DNA of 64,000 nt, taken from assembly GCF_032925565.1 (NCBI RefSeq), contig NZ_CP136708.1:2108001-2172000 (forward strand), in the 5' to 3' direction. The notes beneath the pieces were generated by a model. It worked only from the letters and a program-made list of their open reading frames with translations. It was not told the DNA's origin and did no database searches. Both the position numbers and the translations under genes were made by a program. This DNA comes from Alteromonas sp. CI.11.F.A3 (GTDB lineage: Bacteria > Pseudomonadota > Gammaproteobacteria > Enterobacterales > Alteromonadaceae). Shown here piece after piece: positions 26,340-36,200 of this stretch; the first letter of the stretch is position 1; every line of letters begins with the position of its first letter.

Positions 26340-29300
26340 GCTTTTCTAACCGTGAAGCATCCACAAGTACTTTGTCTACAAGAGCCTCGTCCACAAAAGA
26401 AGCCCAATTGCTAAACGTGCCAGCCATGCCATTAAAAGGACGGCATTTAATTGAAGCCAGTGCGGGCACGGGTAAAACCTATAACATCACTCGTTTATAC
26501 TTACGCTTATTGTTAGAGAAAAAACTTAACGTAAAAGAGATTTTGGTGATGACCTTCACCAAAGCGGCCACCGAAGAAATTAAAGGCCGTGTGGCCAAAA
26601 CGCTACGAGAAGCCACCGCGTTTTGGGAAGCGTGTTTGGAAGTCGATGACTCTGATACAGGTGTTAGCAGTACAACTGATGAGAATGACAATAGCGCTCT
26701 CGGTTTAAATGAAAACACTGACTTAGCTGCGCTATTAAACAGTACCGATCCTGTTTATGCCCATTTATATCGGGCCTGTTCACCTAAAGACAGTTTGGCT
26801 CTGCTAAAAGCCGCGCAACTTGAACTCGATGATGCATCTGTCTTTACTATTCATGGCTTTTGCCAGCATGTGATTGGGCAATTAGCGTTTAACAGTGGTT
26901 TTGCAATGGCGCTGAACTTAAGTAAAGACACTAGCGACCTTTATTTGCAAGCGGCGCAAGATTGGATAAGAAAAGTCTCGCAGAATGAAGCCGACTTCAT
27001 GTTGTTGGCTGAACAAGGCTGGCATGTGCCAGAGAGCCTATTAAATGAATTTTCTTCAAGTGTAAGAAGCGCACTTACACCGGTTTTGTTAGATGAAGAA
27101 ACCATAGAGAAGGCTTTTACCGCTAGCCTGCACGAAAACGAGAGTACTGCGCCTGCACAGTTTACGTTCCATTTTAATAATATTGTGGATAACGAAACGC
27201 TTATACATGAGCAATTACTTAAAAAGCCTGATCATAAGGCCGTGCGCACGCCTGAACTCGCTGCACTTAAATCTTGGCTTGAAAGCGCTGAATATGAGCC
27301 GTTACCGCCAGAGGGCGCCGCGTTTCTTGATGGCCGCCGGTTTGGACGAAACAAGTCTGGGGTAAAAGAAATTCTTGCGCCTATCAAAGGCTTTGCCGAT
27401 GCCATATTAGCGGCATGCAAAGAAAAGCAAGATAACCTCGATAAAATTCCTGTTTTTACTCTGGTTAACGATGCTATTAGTTTTATTAAAGCCAATGTGG
27501 CGGCGCAAAAGCAGCAACTTGGGGTTATCGATTTTGACGACCTTATTCGTATGCTCGCCGATGAAGTGGTTAAGCCTAATAACAGCTTAGTGCCCGAGCT
27601 TAGAAAGAAATTCCCCGTTGCCTTAATTGATGAATTTCAAGATACCGATGCCAAGCAATACGCTATTTTAGATGCGGTCTACCCCAACGCAGACGCTAGT
27701 GTCGTCGATGTGAATGCTCCAGAAGACACGGGCTTCGAACCCGGCTTAGCTTTCGAAAAAGATGCTGGCGTTGAATCAAGTGCAGGCAAGCGAAACAGTG
27801 ACAACGCGCTACTCATGATTGGCGACCCTAAACAAGCGATTTACCGCTTTAGGGGCGGCGACATTTTTACTTATTTAAAAGCAGGGCAGCAGGCGGATTA
27901 TCGCTGGGTAATGAACACCAACTGGCGTTCGGTGGCCGGCATGGTGAAGGCCTATAACCGGTTGTTTTACGGCGCGCCGGTTCCGCAAACACCTGCGCTA
28001 CAAGAGCCCGACCTACAAGAACCAAGCTCGCATGCGTCAGTTCCAAAAGAGTCTAGCGCTAGAAATGTGTTTGGCTTTAATATTCAATATAATCCGGTGG
28101 AATTTACACCCAAAGCCGCGGCAGCAACGCACCCACTTCACGATCCTAATGCTGAGCGTGATGCAATGAATTACGTGAGTTTTAGTTTAGATGAAAAAAG
28201 TGATGCGAATACGCTGCGTCGTGGGTTAGCGCAGTGGATAGCGCAAGAGATTTACCGTTTGTTTAACGAGGTGACTTTTGTAGATGAAAAGAAACCCGCT
28301 AGGCCAGTAAAACCTGCTGATATTGCCATATTGGTAAAAAACCGTAATGAAGCCTCGGTAATTAAATATGTATTACAGCAACAGGGGTTAGCCTGCGTTT
28401 ACTTAAGCGATAGAAGTAATTTATTTGCTACCCCAGAGGCTAAAGATGTACTGCGATTACTCAATGGCGTGTGGCACAACACTGATACTAGCAAGGTGGC
28501 CTCTAGTTTGGCTTCACCTTTATGGGGATACACTCCGCAAACCCTCGTTAACTTGTTGTATCACGAAGACGATGCGCTATGGGATGAGGCTTACGACAAG
28601 GTCACCTCACTACGTGATATGTGGCTGCAAAAAGGCTGTATGAGCGTATTACTGCACCTGATGCAAGAGAATTACACGCCATATGGTTCTGAAGTAGAGC
28701 GTGCGCTTACTAATTACCAGCATCTAGCGGAAACCTTAGAAAAAGCGGGGGCAACGCATCAGCGCCCAGAGCAGTTACTTGATTGGCTACACAAGCAAAT
28801 TCATCAGCCTGAAAGCGATGAAGAAATGACCCTTAGGCTCGAAAGTGATAGCCAGTTAATACGCTTGGTGACTCAGCATGGCTCTAAGGGCCTAGAGTAT
28901 CCCATTGTGTTCGTCCCCTTTGCTACAGGTTACCGTGATCCAGCGAAAAGCGGAAAGTCTTACTCGCAAATATTTACTTACTACGATGAACAGAGCCAAG
29001 AATTGCAGCTGCAATTGGGCCGCACTAATACGGCAATTGAACGGGTACGCAAAGAGGGCGACGCAGAGGAAATGCGATTAGCCTATGTCGCCGTTACCCG
29101 AGCTGCCCATCGATGTTATATGGGCGTATTGCCATTAGACGGGCATGAAAAAAGCGCCTTGGCCCATGCACTTAACATCAACGACGATGAAGGCCGTGAT
29201 TGGGGCACTATGCTAGACGCCATTGCTAATGAAACCGATGCTCACGCCACTCACATTAGTGCCGATTCGCTAGCGCATGAGTATTCAAGCTTTGACAGCA

Positions 29301-30484
29301 CAGAAGTGGTTGTTCCCTTAAGTACGTTAACTTTTGAAGGGACAAGTAGCGAAGATTGGCGGTTATATTCTTTCTCGGCCATTAGCCGCATGACGGTAAT
29401 GTCAGCAGGCCAAGCAGCAAAAGAGGTTAGCCAAACAGTACACAGCATTCCTGTTATGCAAACAATGCGAGACGAGGAGATAACATCAGATGATGGTTTT
29501 GCGGTTAGCTCGGTTGAGGTTGTTTCTGAGAACCAAATACGCTTTACCTTACAAAAAGGGGCGAGCGCCGGTAATTTACTGCATGACTTACTTGAGCTTA
29601 ACGATTTTTCAGCGCCCAATTGGAATGAAAATGGGGCTGAACTTGCCGTTAGATTTGGGTTAGAGGCATCGCGTACTGAAGATTTATATACCTGGTTAGA
29701 CGAAGTACTGGCTACGCCACTGGGTACAAACCAGTCGCCAAGTCATTTAACCCTGTCGGATCTTTCACTGGGGCAAACCCTTCGGGAAGCGGAGTTTTAT
29801 TTTCCAATGAACGACAGTAAATGGAGTGAACTAAAACACATATTGTTTGAGCATAGAAAGTCTGTGGCAAAGCAGCTTGCATTAGATAACGGTGGCGAAT
29901 CTGATACCAGTTTATCGATATCAGAGGCTCTTCCAGCAGAGCCAGTACCAGCAGCGCCTGTTCCGTCTTTAATGATGTCGGCTCTTGAAGGCATGATGCA
30001 CGGATTTATCGACTTAATATTCACCCATGAAGGTAAGTACTATGTTGCCGATTATAAATCTACGTGGCTGGGCGATAGCGTATCGCACTATATGCCTCAG
30101 GCATTAAACGCCAATAATCAGCATCATTTGTACGACTTACAGTATTTAATCTATTGCTTAGCACTGCACAGATACCTTAAAAATGCCATTGTTGACTATA
30201 CGCCGGAAGCGCATTTTGGAGGCGTGTATTATTTGTATTTACGGGGCATGCACCCAAGCAATAAAAACGGGGAGGGCGTCTTTTTCACGCCCATAGATTC
30301 GGTAACGCTGCAGGCTTTAGATAACTTGTTTTTAGGCCCAGTGATTTCAGAAGACGAGGCTTCATCAGAAGAGACCTCAGCCCAGAAGCCTTTAAATAAC
30401 GAGGCATCAAGCGAAGCGTTTTCAGAAGACAAAGCCTCAAATGGCCCGTCACCCGATGCAGTACAAGGGGAGTTGGACCTATGA
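26336..30484 (+). CDS. recB: Exodeoxyribonuclease V beta subunit (RecB)
   Basis: A 1382-residue UvrD-type 3'-5' helicase fused to a nuclease. Walker A is ASAGTGKT (41-48), with motif II LIDEFQDTD, GDPKQAIYRFRGGD, the HGSKGLEYP motif, and the nuclease catalytic motif HGFIDLIF...VADYKS near the C-terminus. It is about 200 residues longer than E. coli RecB; extra acidic inserts occur after Walker A and in a Ser/Glu-rich tail (last 45 residues). The ATG overlaps the recC stop (ATGA), and its own stop overlaps the recD start the same way, so the three are translationally coupled. Product: DNA end resection at double-strand breaks. Confidence 0.97.
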   Translation: MSFSNREASTSTLSTRASSTKEAQLLNVPAMPLKGRHLIEASAGTGKTYNITRLYLRLLLEKKLNVKEILVMTFTKAATEEIKGRVAKTLREATAFWEACLEVDDSDTGVSSTTDENDNSALGLNENTDLAALLNSTDPVYAHLYRACSPKDSLALLKAAQLELDDASVFTIHGFCQHVIGQLAFNSGFAMALNLSKDTSDLYLQAAQDWIRKVSQNEADFMLLAEQGWHVPESLLNEFSSSVRSALTPVLLDEETIEKAFTASLHENESTAPAQFTFHFNNIVDNETLIHEQLLKKPDHKAVRTPELAALKSWLESAEYEPLPPEGAAFLDGRRFGRNKSGVKEILAPIKGFADAILAACKEKQDNLDKIPVFTLVNDAISFIKANVAAQKQQLGVIDFDDLIRMLADEVVKPNNSLVPELRKKFPVALIDEFQDTDAKQYAILDAVYPNADASVVDVNAPEDTGFEPGLAFEKDAGVESSAGKRNSDNALLMIGDPKQAIYRFRGGDIFTYLKAGQQADYRWVMNTNWRSVAGMVKAYNRLFYGAPVPQTPALQEPDLQEPSSHASVPKESSARNVFGFNIQYNPVEFTPKAAAATHPLHDPNAERDAMNYVSFSLDEKSDANTLRRGLAQWIAQEIYRLFNEVTFVDEKKPARPVKPADIAILVKNRNEASVIKYVLQQQGLACVYLSDRSNLFATPEAKDVLRLLNGVWHNTDTSKVASSLASPLWGYTPQTLVNLLYHEDDALWDEAYDKVTSLRDMWLQKGCMSVLLHLMQENYTPYGSEVERALTNYQHLAETLEKAGATHQRPEQLLDWLHKQIHQPESDEEMTLRLESDSQLIRLVTQHGSKGLEYPIVFVPFATGYRDPAKSGKSYSQIFTYYDEQSQELQLQLGRTNTAIERVRKEGDAEEMRLAYVAVTRAAHRCYMGVLPLDGHEKSALAHALNINDDEGRDWGTMLDAIANETDAHATHISADSLAHEYSSFDSTEVVVPLSTLTFEGTSSEDWRLYSFSAISRMTVMSAGQAAKEVSQTVHSIPVMQTMRDEEITSDDGFAVSSVEVVSENQIRFTLQKGASAGNLLHDLLELNDFSAPNWNENGAELAVRFGLEASRTEDLYTWLDEVLATPLGTNQSPSHLTLSDLSLGQTLREAEFYFPMNDSKWSELKHILFEHRKSVAKQLALDNGGESDTSLSISEALPAEPVPAAPVPSLMMSALEGMMHGFIDLIFTHEGKYYVADYKSTWLGDSVSHYMPQALNANNQHHLYDLQYLIYCLALHRYLKNAIVDYTPEAHFGGVYYLYLRGMHPSNKNGEGVFFTPIDSVTLQALDNLFLGPVISEDEASSEETSAQKPLNNEASSEAFSEDKASNGPSPDAVQGELDL

Positions 30485-32541
30485 TAAACAGTAACGAGTA
30501 TTTAGAACAACTTTTCGGTATTGAAGCAATTGATCGTTTTGTCGCACTGGAATTCGCGTATTGCGAAAGGCTAACTGACGCTGAGCAGGTCATTTGGTTA
30601 CATTTGCTGGTGACGTTGTCATTTATGCAGCGCAGCGGCCACAGTTGCTTATTACTGACTGAAATCGCAGGAACTCGGCTGTTTGTTGAGCCCGAGAGCA
30701 ATCCAGAGAGCGAGCCCGAACTTGAACCCGGCACTGTTATTCAGTCACAAGCAGAACCTGATCCTATAGGATCAAGTACAGATACATCATCTCGCAAATT
30801 AGGCTACGCATTTCCGGGCCTGACCGAAATGATCAGTGTGATTAAAAAGGCACTGGGCAGTGAAAAAGGTGACAAGAATAACAAGCTATTCCCGCTATTT
30901 GTCTATCAATCAGGCAAATTGTACAGCCGCCGCTACTATAACTTTGAACAAGAGATTGCTGCCAGTATTGCAAATAGAACGCATGTAACAGCGCTAAGCG
31001 AAGACGGTCTATCACGGGTTAAGGCGCTATGGCCAGCTATGTTTCCAACTAACACCACTGATGAGCAAGACTGGCAACAAATCGCGGTGGCGAAAAGTTT
31101 AGTGCAGCAATTTAGTGTTATTAACGGTGGCCCTGGCACAGGGAAAACCTACACCGTACTCAGGCTGCTATTAGCGCTGCAAGCATGTAACCAGAATGAG
31201 CGCATAGTACTGGCTGCGCCCACCGGAAAAGCGCAGCAGCGCATGACCGAATCTATCGTGAGTAATTTGGAAACCTTAAGGGGTAAAATTGATGACAACC
31301 TGTTAAACAGTGTACCTACTGATGCGGTTACGCTTCATAGGTTATTAGGATTACGGGAACACACCATTGCTACGCGCTACAATCAGCAAAGCCCGCTTAT
31401 GCTCGATGTGCTTATTGTGGATGAAGCGTCCATGGTTGACTTGGCGCTAATGGCCAGAATTATTCGCGCTTTACCGCCTCATGCACGTTTGTATTTTATT
31501 GGTGATGCCGATCAGCTGCCTGCTGTAGAGCTAGGTAACGTACTTGAGCAACTTGTACACGATAGCGACGAAGCAGAATTTGCCGAAACAGGTATACATG
31601 ACAATAGTCATAGCCTAGGCGCAGTCACTAGTGAGCTACGCCAGCATATCGCCACTCTTTGCCCACATCTGCCTTTGCTGCCCGTGAACGAGAATGCCAA
31701 AACCTGGGTACATACCTTGCAAGCGCCTCAGCGATTTAAAGGGCAGGTGGCTGAAGTTGCTAGCGCTATCCAGGCCGGAAAAAGTAAACAGGCGCTTGAT
31801 GCTATGCATTCGGAGGCTCCCGTAGACAAAAGCCCAAGCGAGAAAAAACACTGGCTACACGATGGTGTATTTATTCAACCTGAAAGCCGGTTTACAACCA
31901 GCGCGTTAAAAAAACTGGCACAAGAAAGCTACGAACCCGTGTTTAAAGCGCAAAGCGCCAAAGAAGCGCTTAGTTTGCTCAATCGCGTGCGATGGTTAAC
32001 CCCAGTTCGAAGAGGCGACATGGGCGTTGAGGGGTTAAATATATTGGTGTTCGATGCAATCAAACACAATATTAAACGCCGAGAAGGTTTTTTCTACCAA
32101 GGCCAACCCATTATGATTGTGAAAAACAATCATCCACAGCGCTTATCAAACGGTGAGGTGGGAATTATCTGGCCTGATACTAACGGTAAACTATTGGCTT
32201 GGTTTGAAACTCAAGATGGCGGCCTACGTTCAATTTCGTTATCTCGGGTGCCTGCGTTTGAAACGGTATTTGCAATGACAATACATAAATCCCAGGGCTC
32301 AGAGTTTAAATACGTGGTGTTGTTACTGCCTAGGCCTGAAAGCGAAAAAGCAGCGGGTTTGTTTCATAGAGGGCTGGTTTATACTGGCCTAACACGGGCG
32401 AAAGATGGGTGTTTGGTTATAGCGAACACCACAACATTTAGCGCAATGGTAGAGCGGCGAGATAAGCGTTTTTCAGGTTTGTCAGAGGCAATTAAAATGC
32501 GTGTGCTAGAAGATGAAGAACGTGTTACCACTCCCAGTTAA
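30481..32541 (+). CDS. recD: Exodeoxyribonuclease V alpha subunit (RecD)
   Basis: A 686-residue superfamily 1B 5'-3' helicase. Walker A GGPGTGKTYT is near residues 215-224. LVAAPTGKAQQR-like LAAPTGKAQQRM, Walker B VDEASMVD, GDADQLPAVE and the C-terminal TIHKSQGSEF and YTGLTRAK motifs follow. It is longer than E. coli RecD (608) because of a Glu/Pro-rich insert near residues 75-100 and a mid-protein insert. It is the fast motor of RecBCD before Chi. The start overlaps the recB stop by four bases. No further gene follows in the operon. Confidence 0.97.
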   Translation: MINSNEYLEQLFGIEAIDRFVALEFAYCERLTDAEQVIWLHLLVTLSFMQRSGHSCLLLTEIAGTRLFVEPESNPESEPELEPGTVIQSQAEPDPIGSSTDTSSRKLGYAFPGLTEMISVIKKALGSEKGDKNNKLFPLFVYQSGKLYSRRYYNFEQEIAASIANRTHVTALSEDGLSRVKALWPAMFPTNTTDEQDWQQIAVAKSLVQQFSVINGGPGTGKTYTVLRLLLALQACNQNERIVLAAPTGKAQQRMTESIVSNLETLRGKIDDNLLNSVPTDAVTLHRLLGLREHTIATRYNQQSPLMLDVLIVDEASMVDLALMARIIRALPPHARLYFIGDADQLPAVELGNVLEQLVHDSDEAEFAETGIHDNSHSLGAVTSELRQHIATLCPHLPLLPVNENAKTWVHTLQAPQRFKGQVAEVASAIQAGKSKQALDAMHSEAPVDKSPSEKKHWLHDGVFIQPESRFTTSALKKLAQESYEPVFKAQSAKEALSLLNRVRWLTPVRRGDMGVEGLNILVFDAIKHNIKRREGFFYQGQPIMIVKNNHPQRLSNGEVGIIWPDTNGKLLAWFETQDGGLRSISLSRVPAFETVFAMTIHKSQGSEFKYVVLLLPRPESEKAAGLFHRGLVYTGLTRAKDGCLVIANTTTFSAMVERRDKRFSGLSEAIKMRVLEDEERVTTPS

Positions 32542-32639
32542 AAGCTCAGACGAAACGCCAGTAGCTAAAACTTAGACGCTAAACGCAGGTAGGTTAACGG
32601 CTCCTGCTCACCTATTTGCGCATGGCTATATGTTATTAA

Positions 32640-33062
32640 TTACACAGGGGTAAAGTAACATAATCCATATTCTTGAATGTCTCTGGGCGTTTTCGCTAGC
32701 AGGTATATGCGAAGCGCCGACGTAAAGCGTAATATTCCATTTTCCGCGCTAATAAATTGTGATGGTAGTGTGGTGGCAGTATTGCCTTTCACATTATCCA
32801 TGCCAAGGGGATGCTGACCTGAACAAATATTAAAATAAACCAATCCCCCCATATCTACCCATCCTAATAAATTGTCAGGTTTAACAATGAAGCTGTCGTA
32901 AGTAAGTAGGTCTGTGTGAAAAGTAATACTCGCACCAAAGACCGGCTTGCTCGCAACCGCAATATCCGCATTACGCGTTAAGCTAAGTTTATACAAGCCA
33001 TGATGTTCGGCACGAATGTCGTGGTTTGTATTGCTGTTGTCTACTAACGAGAGCATACACAC
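32640..33062 (-). CDS. Hypothetical protein (140 aa)
   Basis: A 140-codon frame converging on recD. The predicted product is soluble, mostly beta-like, without signal peptide or membrane helix, and I do not recognise the family. The first ATG and a second two codons on are both possible; neither has a clear ribosome binding site. No frame of similar length competes here, so it is probably real. Confidence 0.5.
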   Translation of the reverse strand: MCMLSLVDNSNTNHDIRAEHHGLYKLSLTRNADIAVASKPVFGASITFHTDLLTYDSFIVKPDNLLGWVDMGGLVYFNICSGQHPLGMDNVKGNTATTLPSQFISAENGILRFTSALRIYLLAKTPRDIQEYGLCYFTPV

Positions 33063-33235
33063 ATTGTCATAATGGTTTAAAGATAGATGTAGTGTGGTTT
33101 ATGTCAGGCAAAATAGCGTTGATATGGATCAAAACGGGCTAAATCTCTCTTTATAGCTTAAGTCCTCGCAAATTATCTGTTTAAAAAATGTACAAATCTG
33201 TTTGTGTGAGCCATACTTATTTATCTTAATTCGAC

Positions 33236-36200
33236 ATGGATGTATGGATTATGCACACAGGCAGACATGAAGCCCTCAAACGTTACAGCCTACTTTTGCT
33301 CATTGCTATTTTGGTGGGCTCTGCATACTACTTTCTTCGAATTCAGCAGAATGAAATTCAGCAAAACCATGGTTACCTGCGGCAGTTAAACGAGGCGGGC
33401 AAGAGCCTACAGCAGTCTATTGATATGCTTTTAACAAGCGTGAAAGAAGAGTTTAAGCCTCAAGAAACTAAAAACGAAAGTGGAAATGAGAGCGAAAATA
33501 GAAATGAAAAGGTCAGTGAGTTTAAAAAGCGTATTAGTTCGAATGAAAACTTTAAACACCTTGTGATAGTGAATAGTATCACTAAAAATGAAGTAGAAAA
33601 TGATGTTAGTACTGAAGAACCCGCCAAGGTCGAAGCAAATAAAGAAAATGGCGAATTTGACGCAAAGTCTCGTATTTTTAAAGTTCATGTAGCGCATAAC
33701 ACGGTAACAGTGCCCATCGCTGACCTTATCTCGAGTCATTTAAGCCCGTTTCCATTGCTTGTCATCAGTGATGAGAATGGAGAGGTCATTGCGGAAAAAA
33801 GACATAGTAATTTCGCGAAAGCGCTATCTGATCTTCGCTTTTCAAACGTAGAAGAATTACTCGGCGAAAAGGAAAATAATGAAACGGGTGCTAAAGGTAA
33901 TCTAAAGGCGAGTGATTCTGTAGATAGGCAAATTGCTGGGCTATACCTTCGGGTTTATCGGCAACCCATTACAATAACTGGCCTAAATGCTGGAGGTACA
34001 GACGATTCGAAGACTCTCTACCTGTTAGCCTTCGTAGAAAAAAAAGAAGTGGTCCTCAATAACCTTAAAATTGGTAACAATACGGCGTTATGGATAGTAC
34101 TTTTTTTAACACTGCTCGTTGCTACACTTCCTATTCTTAAAATTCAATACTGCGCTCCCACCTATAGCTATACGCGTTCTGATGTTACCCAATGTATTTT
34201 AGGATTATTTATTTTACTTGGGGTTGCCACGATAGCGATAAGTGATCAGCTCTTTTTTAGATATTGGCTTCAACAAAAGACGTTAGATTCTGCACATATA
34301 CATAAAATGATAAGTTCAGATTTCGATAAAGAGTTATCGGAACTGTTGCTATTAGATTCTCGTTATTTTAAGAGAAGCCAAAGTGAAGTCATTTCAGGCT
34401 GTGTAGATTCAGGCGGTAGCGAAAAGAGTGATAACGCTACTGGTTTCTTGAATTGCTCACTTATCAATGAGCAATCAGTCGCTGATACCAGCGCTTATTT
34501 TATTGAAAACTGGTTCTTGCTCGGCAAAAGCGGTGTGGTGAGTCGCTATAAAGAGAATAGGCCTGACATGATTTTTCGCCCGCATAAAAACCTCCATAAC
34601 TTTAAAAAAACACCTTTGAATGAACGGGAGTACTACAAACGAGCGTGGAATGAAGGTATGTGGCGCTTAGACACGCAGCTTGTTGGTAAATTTCACTATA
34701 AAACCACAGGGCAAAAAGTTTGCTGTGAACAATTGCTTGAATCCACTAACTCCATACCTCAGCAATTTTTCATTGAACGAATACGCAATATCGATGATGC
34801 AAGGTTTAATAGCCAATTGGTTTTCGAACATATCGATAAAGAAGGTGAAAATGGCACAGGCGAAATAACCAAGCGTATAAGCTCTATAGGTACGCTACTG
34901 ACCAGCTTAAATCAGCGCATAATGCCGAAAAATATAGGGTATGCCGTTATCGACCAAGTGGGGAAAGTGCTCTACCACAGTAACGAAGAGCGAAGTTTAG
35001 TGGAGAATTTCGTGGCTGAAAACGGACACGATTTACAGCTTTTAACGACGCTATCCAACTTACAGAATATAGACGTTTACCAGCCCGCGCAGCTACAGTT
35101 AGATTATCGCGGAGAAGAACACAGCATGGTTATTGGGCCATTGCACTCTACTATACCTGAATGGGCGCTTGTGGTGTTCTACAACCAAGAAGAAGCGTCG
35201 CAAGTTAATATGCTGCTGGTGTTTCTAGCGGTTATCCTTTATTTAATACTTTTAATTCCCTTAGTACTTATAAGCCGATATGTTAGCTCGCAAGGTGTGT
35301 GGGCGCGTTTGTTTCATTATCAGTACGATGATGAAAATAGCACCACATCTAACGCAAACGTCATAGGGGGAGAGCGTAAAACCTATCGCTGGTTGGCCTT
35401 ATGGATTTGGACTGCCTGCGCTATGCAACTTTTCACCATTGGCATTATCGATACCGTTATTCCACGGTTGGCCTTTTTGTCTTTTACGTTAACTTTCATG
35501 CTCATCATTTTGCAATTTATCTTTGTGCCCGTTGAAGTAGAGGGTAAGAAGTTATCATTAAAGGCTTTAGCATGGCGATACGTAAGCACGCCTAGTTTAT
35601 TAGTTCGAATGCCGTTCTTTATTCCGTTGGTTTGCTTCGTCATGCTGTCTTTACTGCTTTTATCGGGAGTTTTCGCAAACACTGAAAACAGCCATGTATC
35701 GCATTCAAACTTCGAGTCGTTACTTTTTCCACTAATCGGAATAGGACTATTTTTGTTTAGTACTTATTTGATGTGGATGAAGTCTGTGCGCGAGGGAATT
35801 GCTGTTCAACCAAATAAAAAGCCCAGTACGTTGTCTGAGCTGAGCAGTCGCGTGCCGAACAGCTACATTTGGTATTTAGCGGGATGTATTTATCTTATTA
35901 CGGTGGTACCTACGGTTATATTAGTGAATAGCGTAAACAGCTACATGCTAGAAGGGCAGGCAACCTTCCAGAACCAACATCTATTAGAGATGCAGCAACA
36001 TGTCTCATTGGAAAGCCAGCAGTATCGAGCATTAATGTATCAAGAGCCATTGAGCTCAAGACAAGGGCTACCCGCTGCTAACCCCGAGATCCCCTTCAAG
36101 ACTATATTCCCAGCATTAGAACGAGAGAATTGGGTAACATTAGATAAAGCTGAAGACTATTCATCGGTATTGAACAACAACACTGATACTTTTATTAACG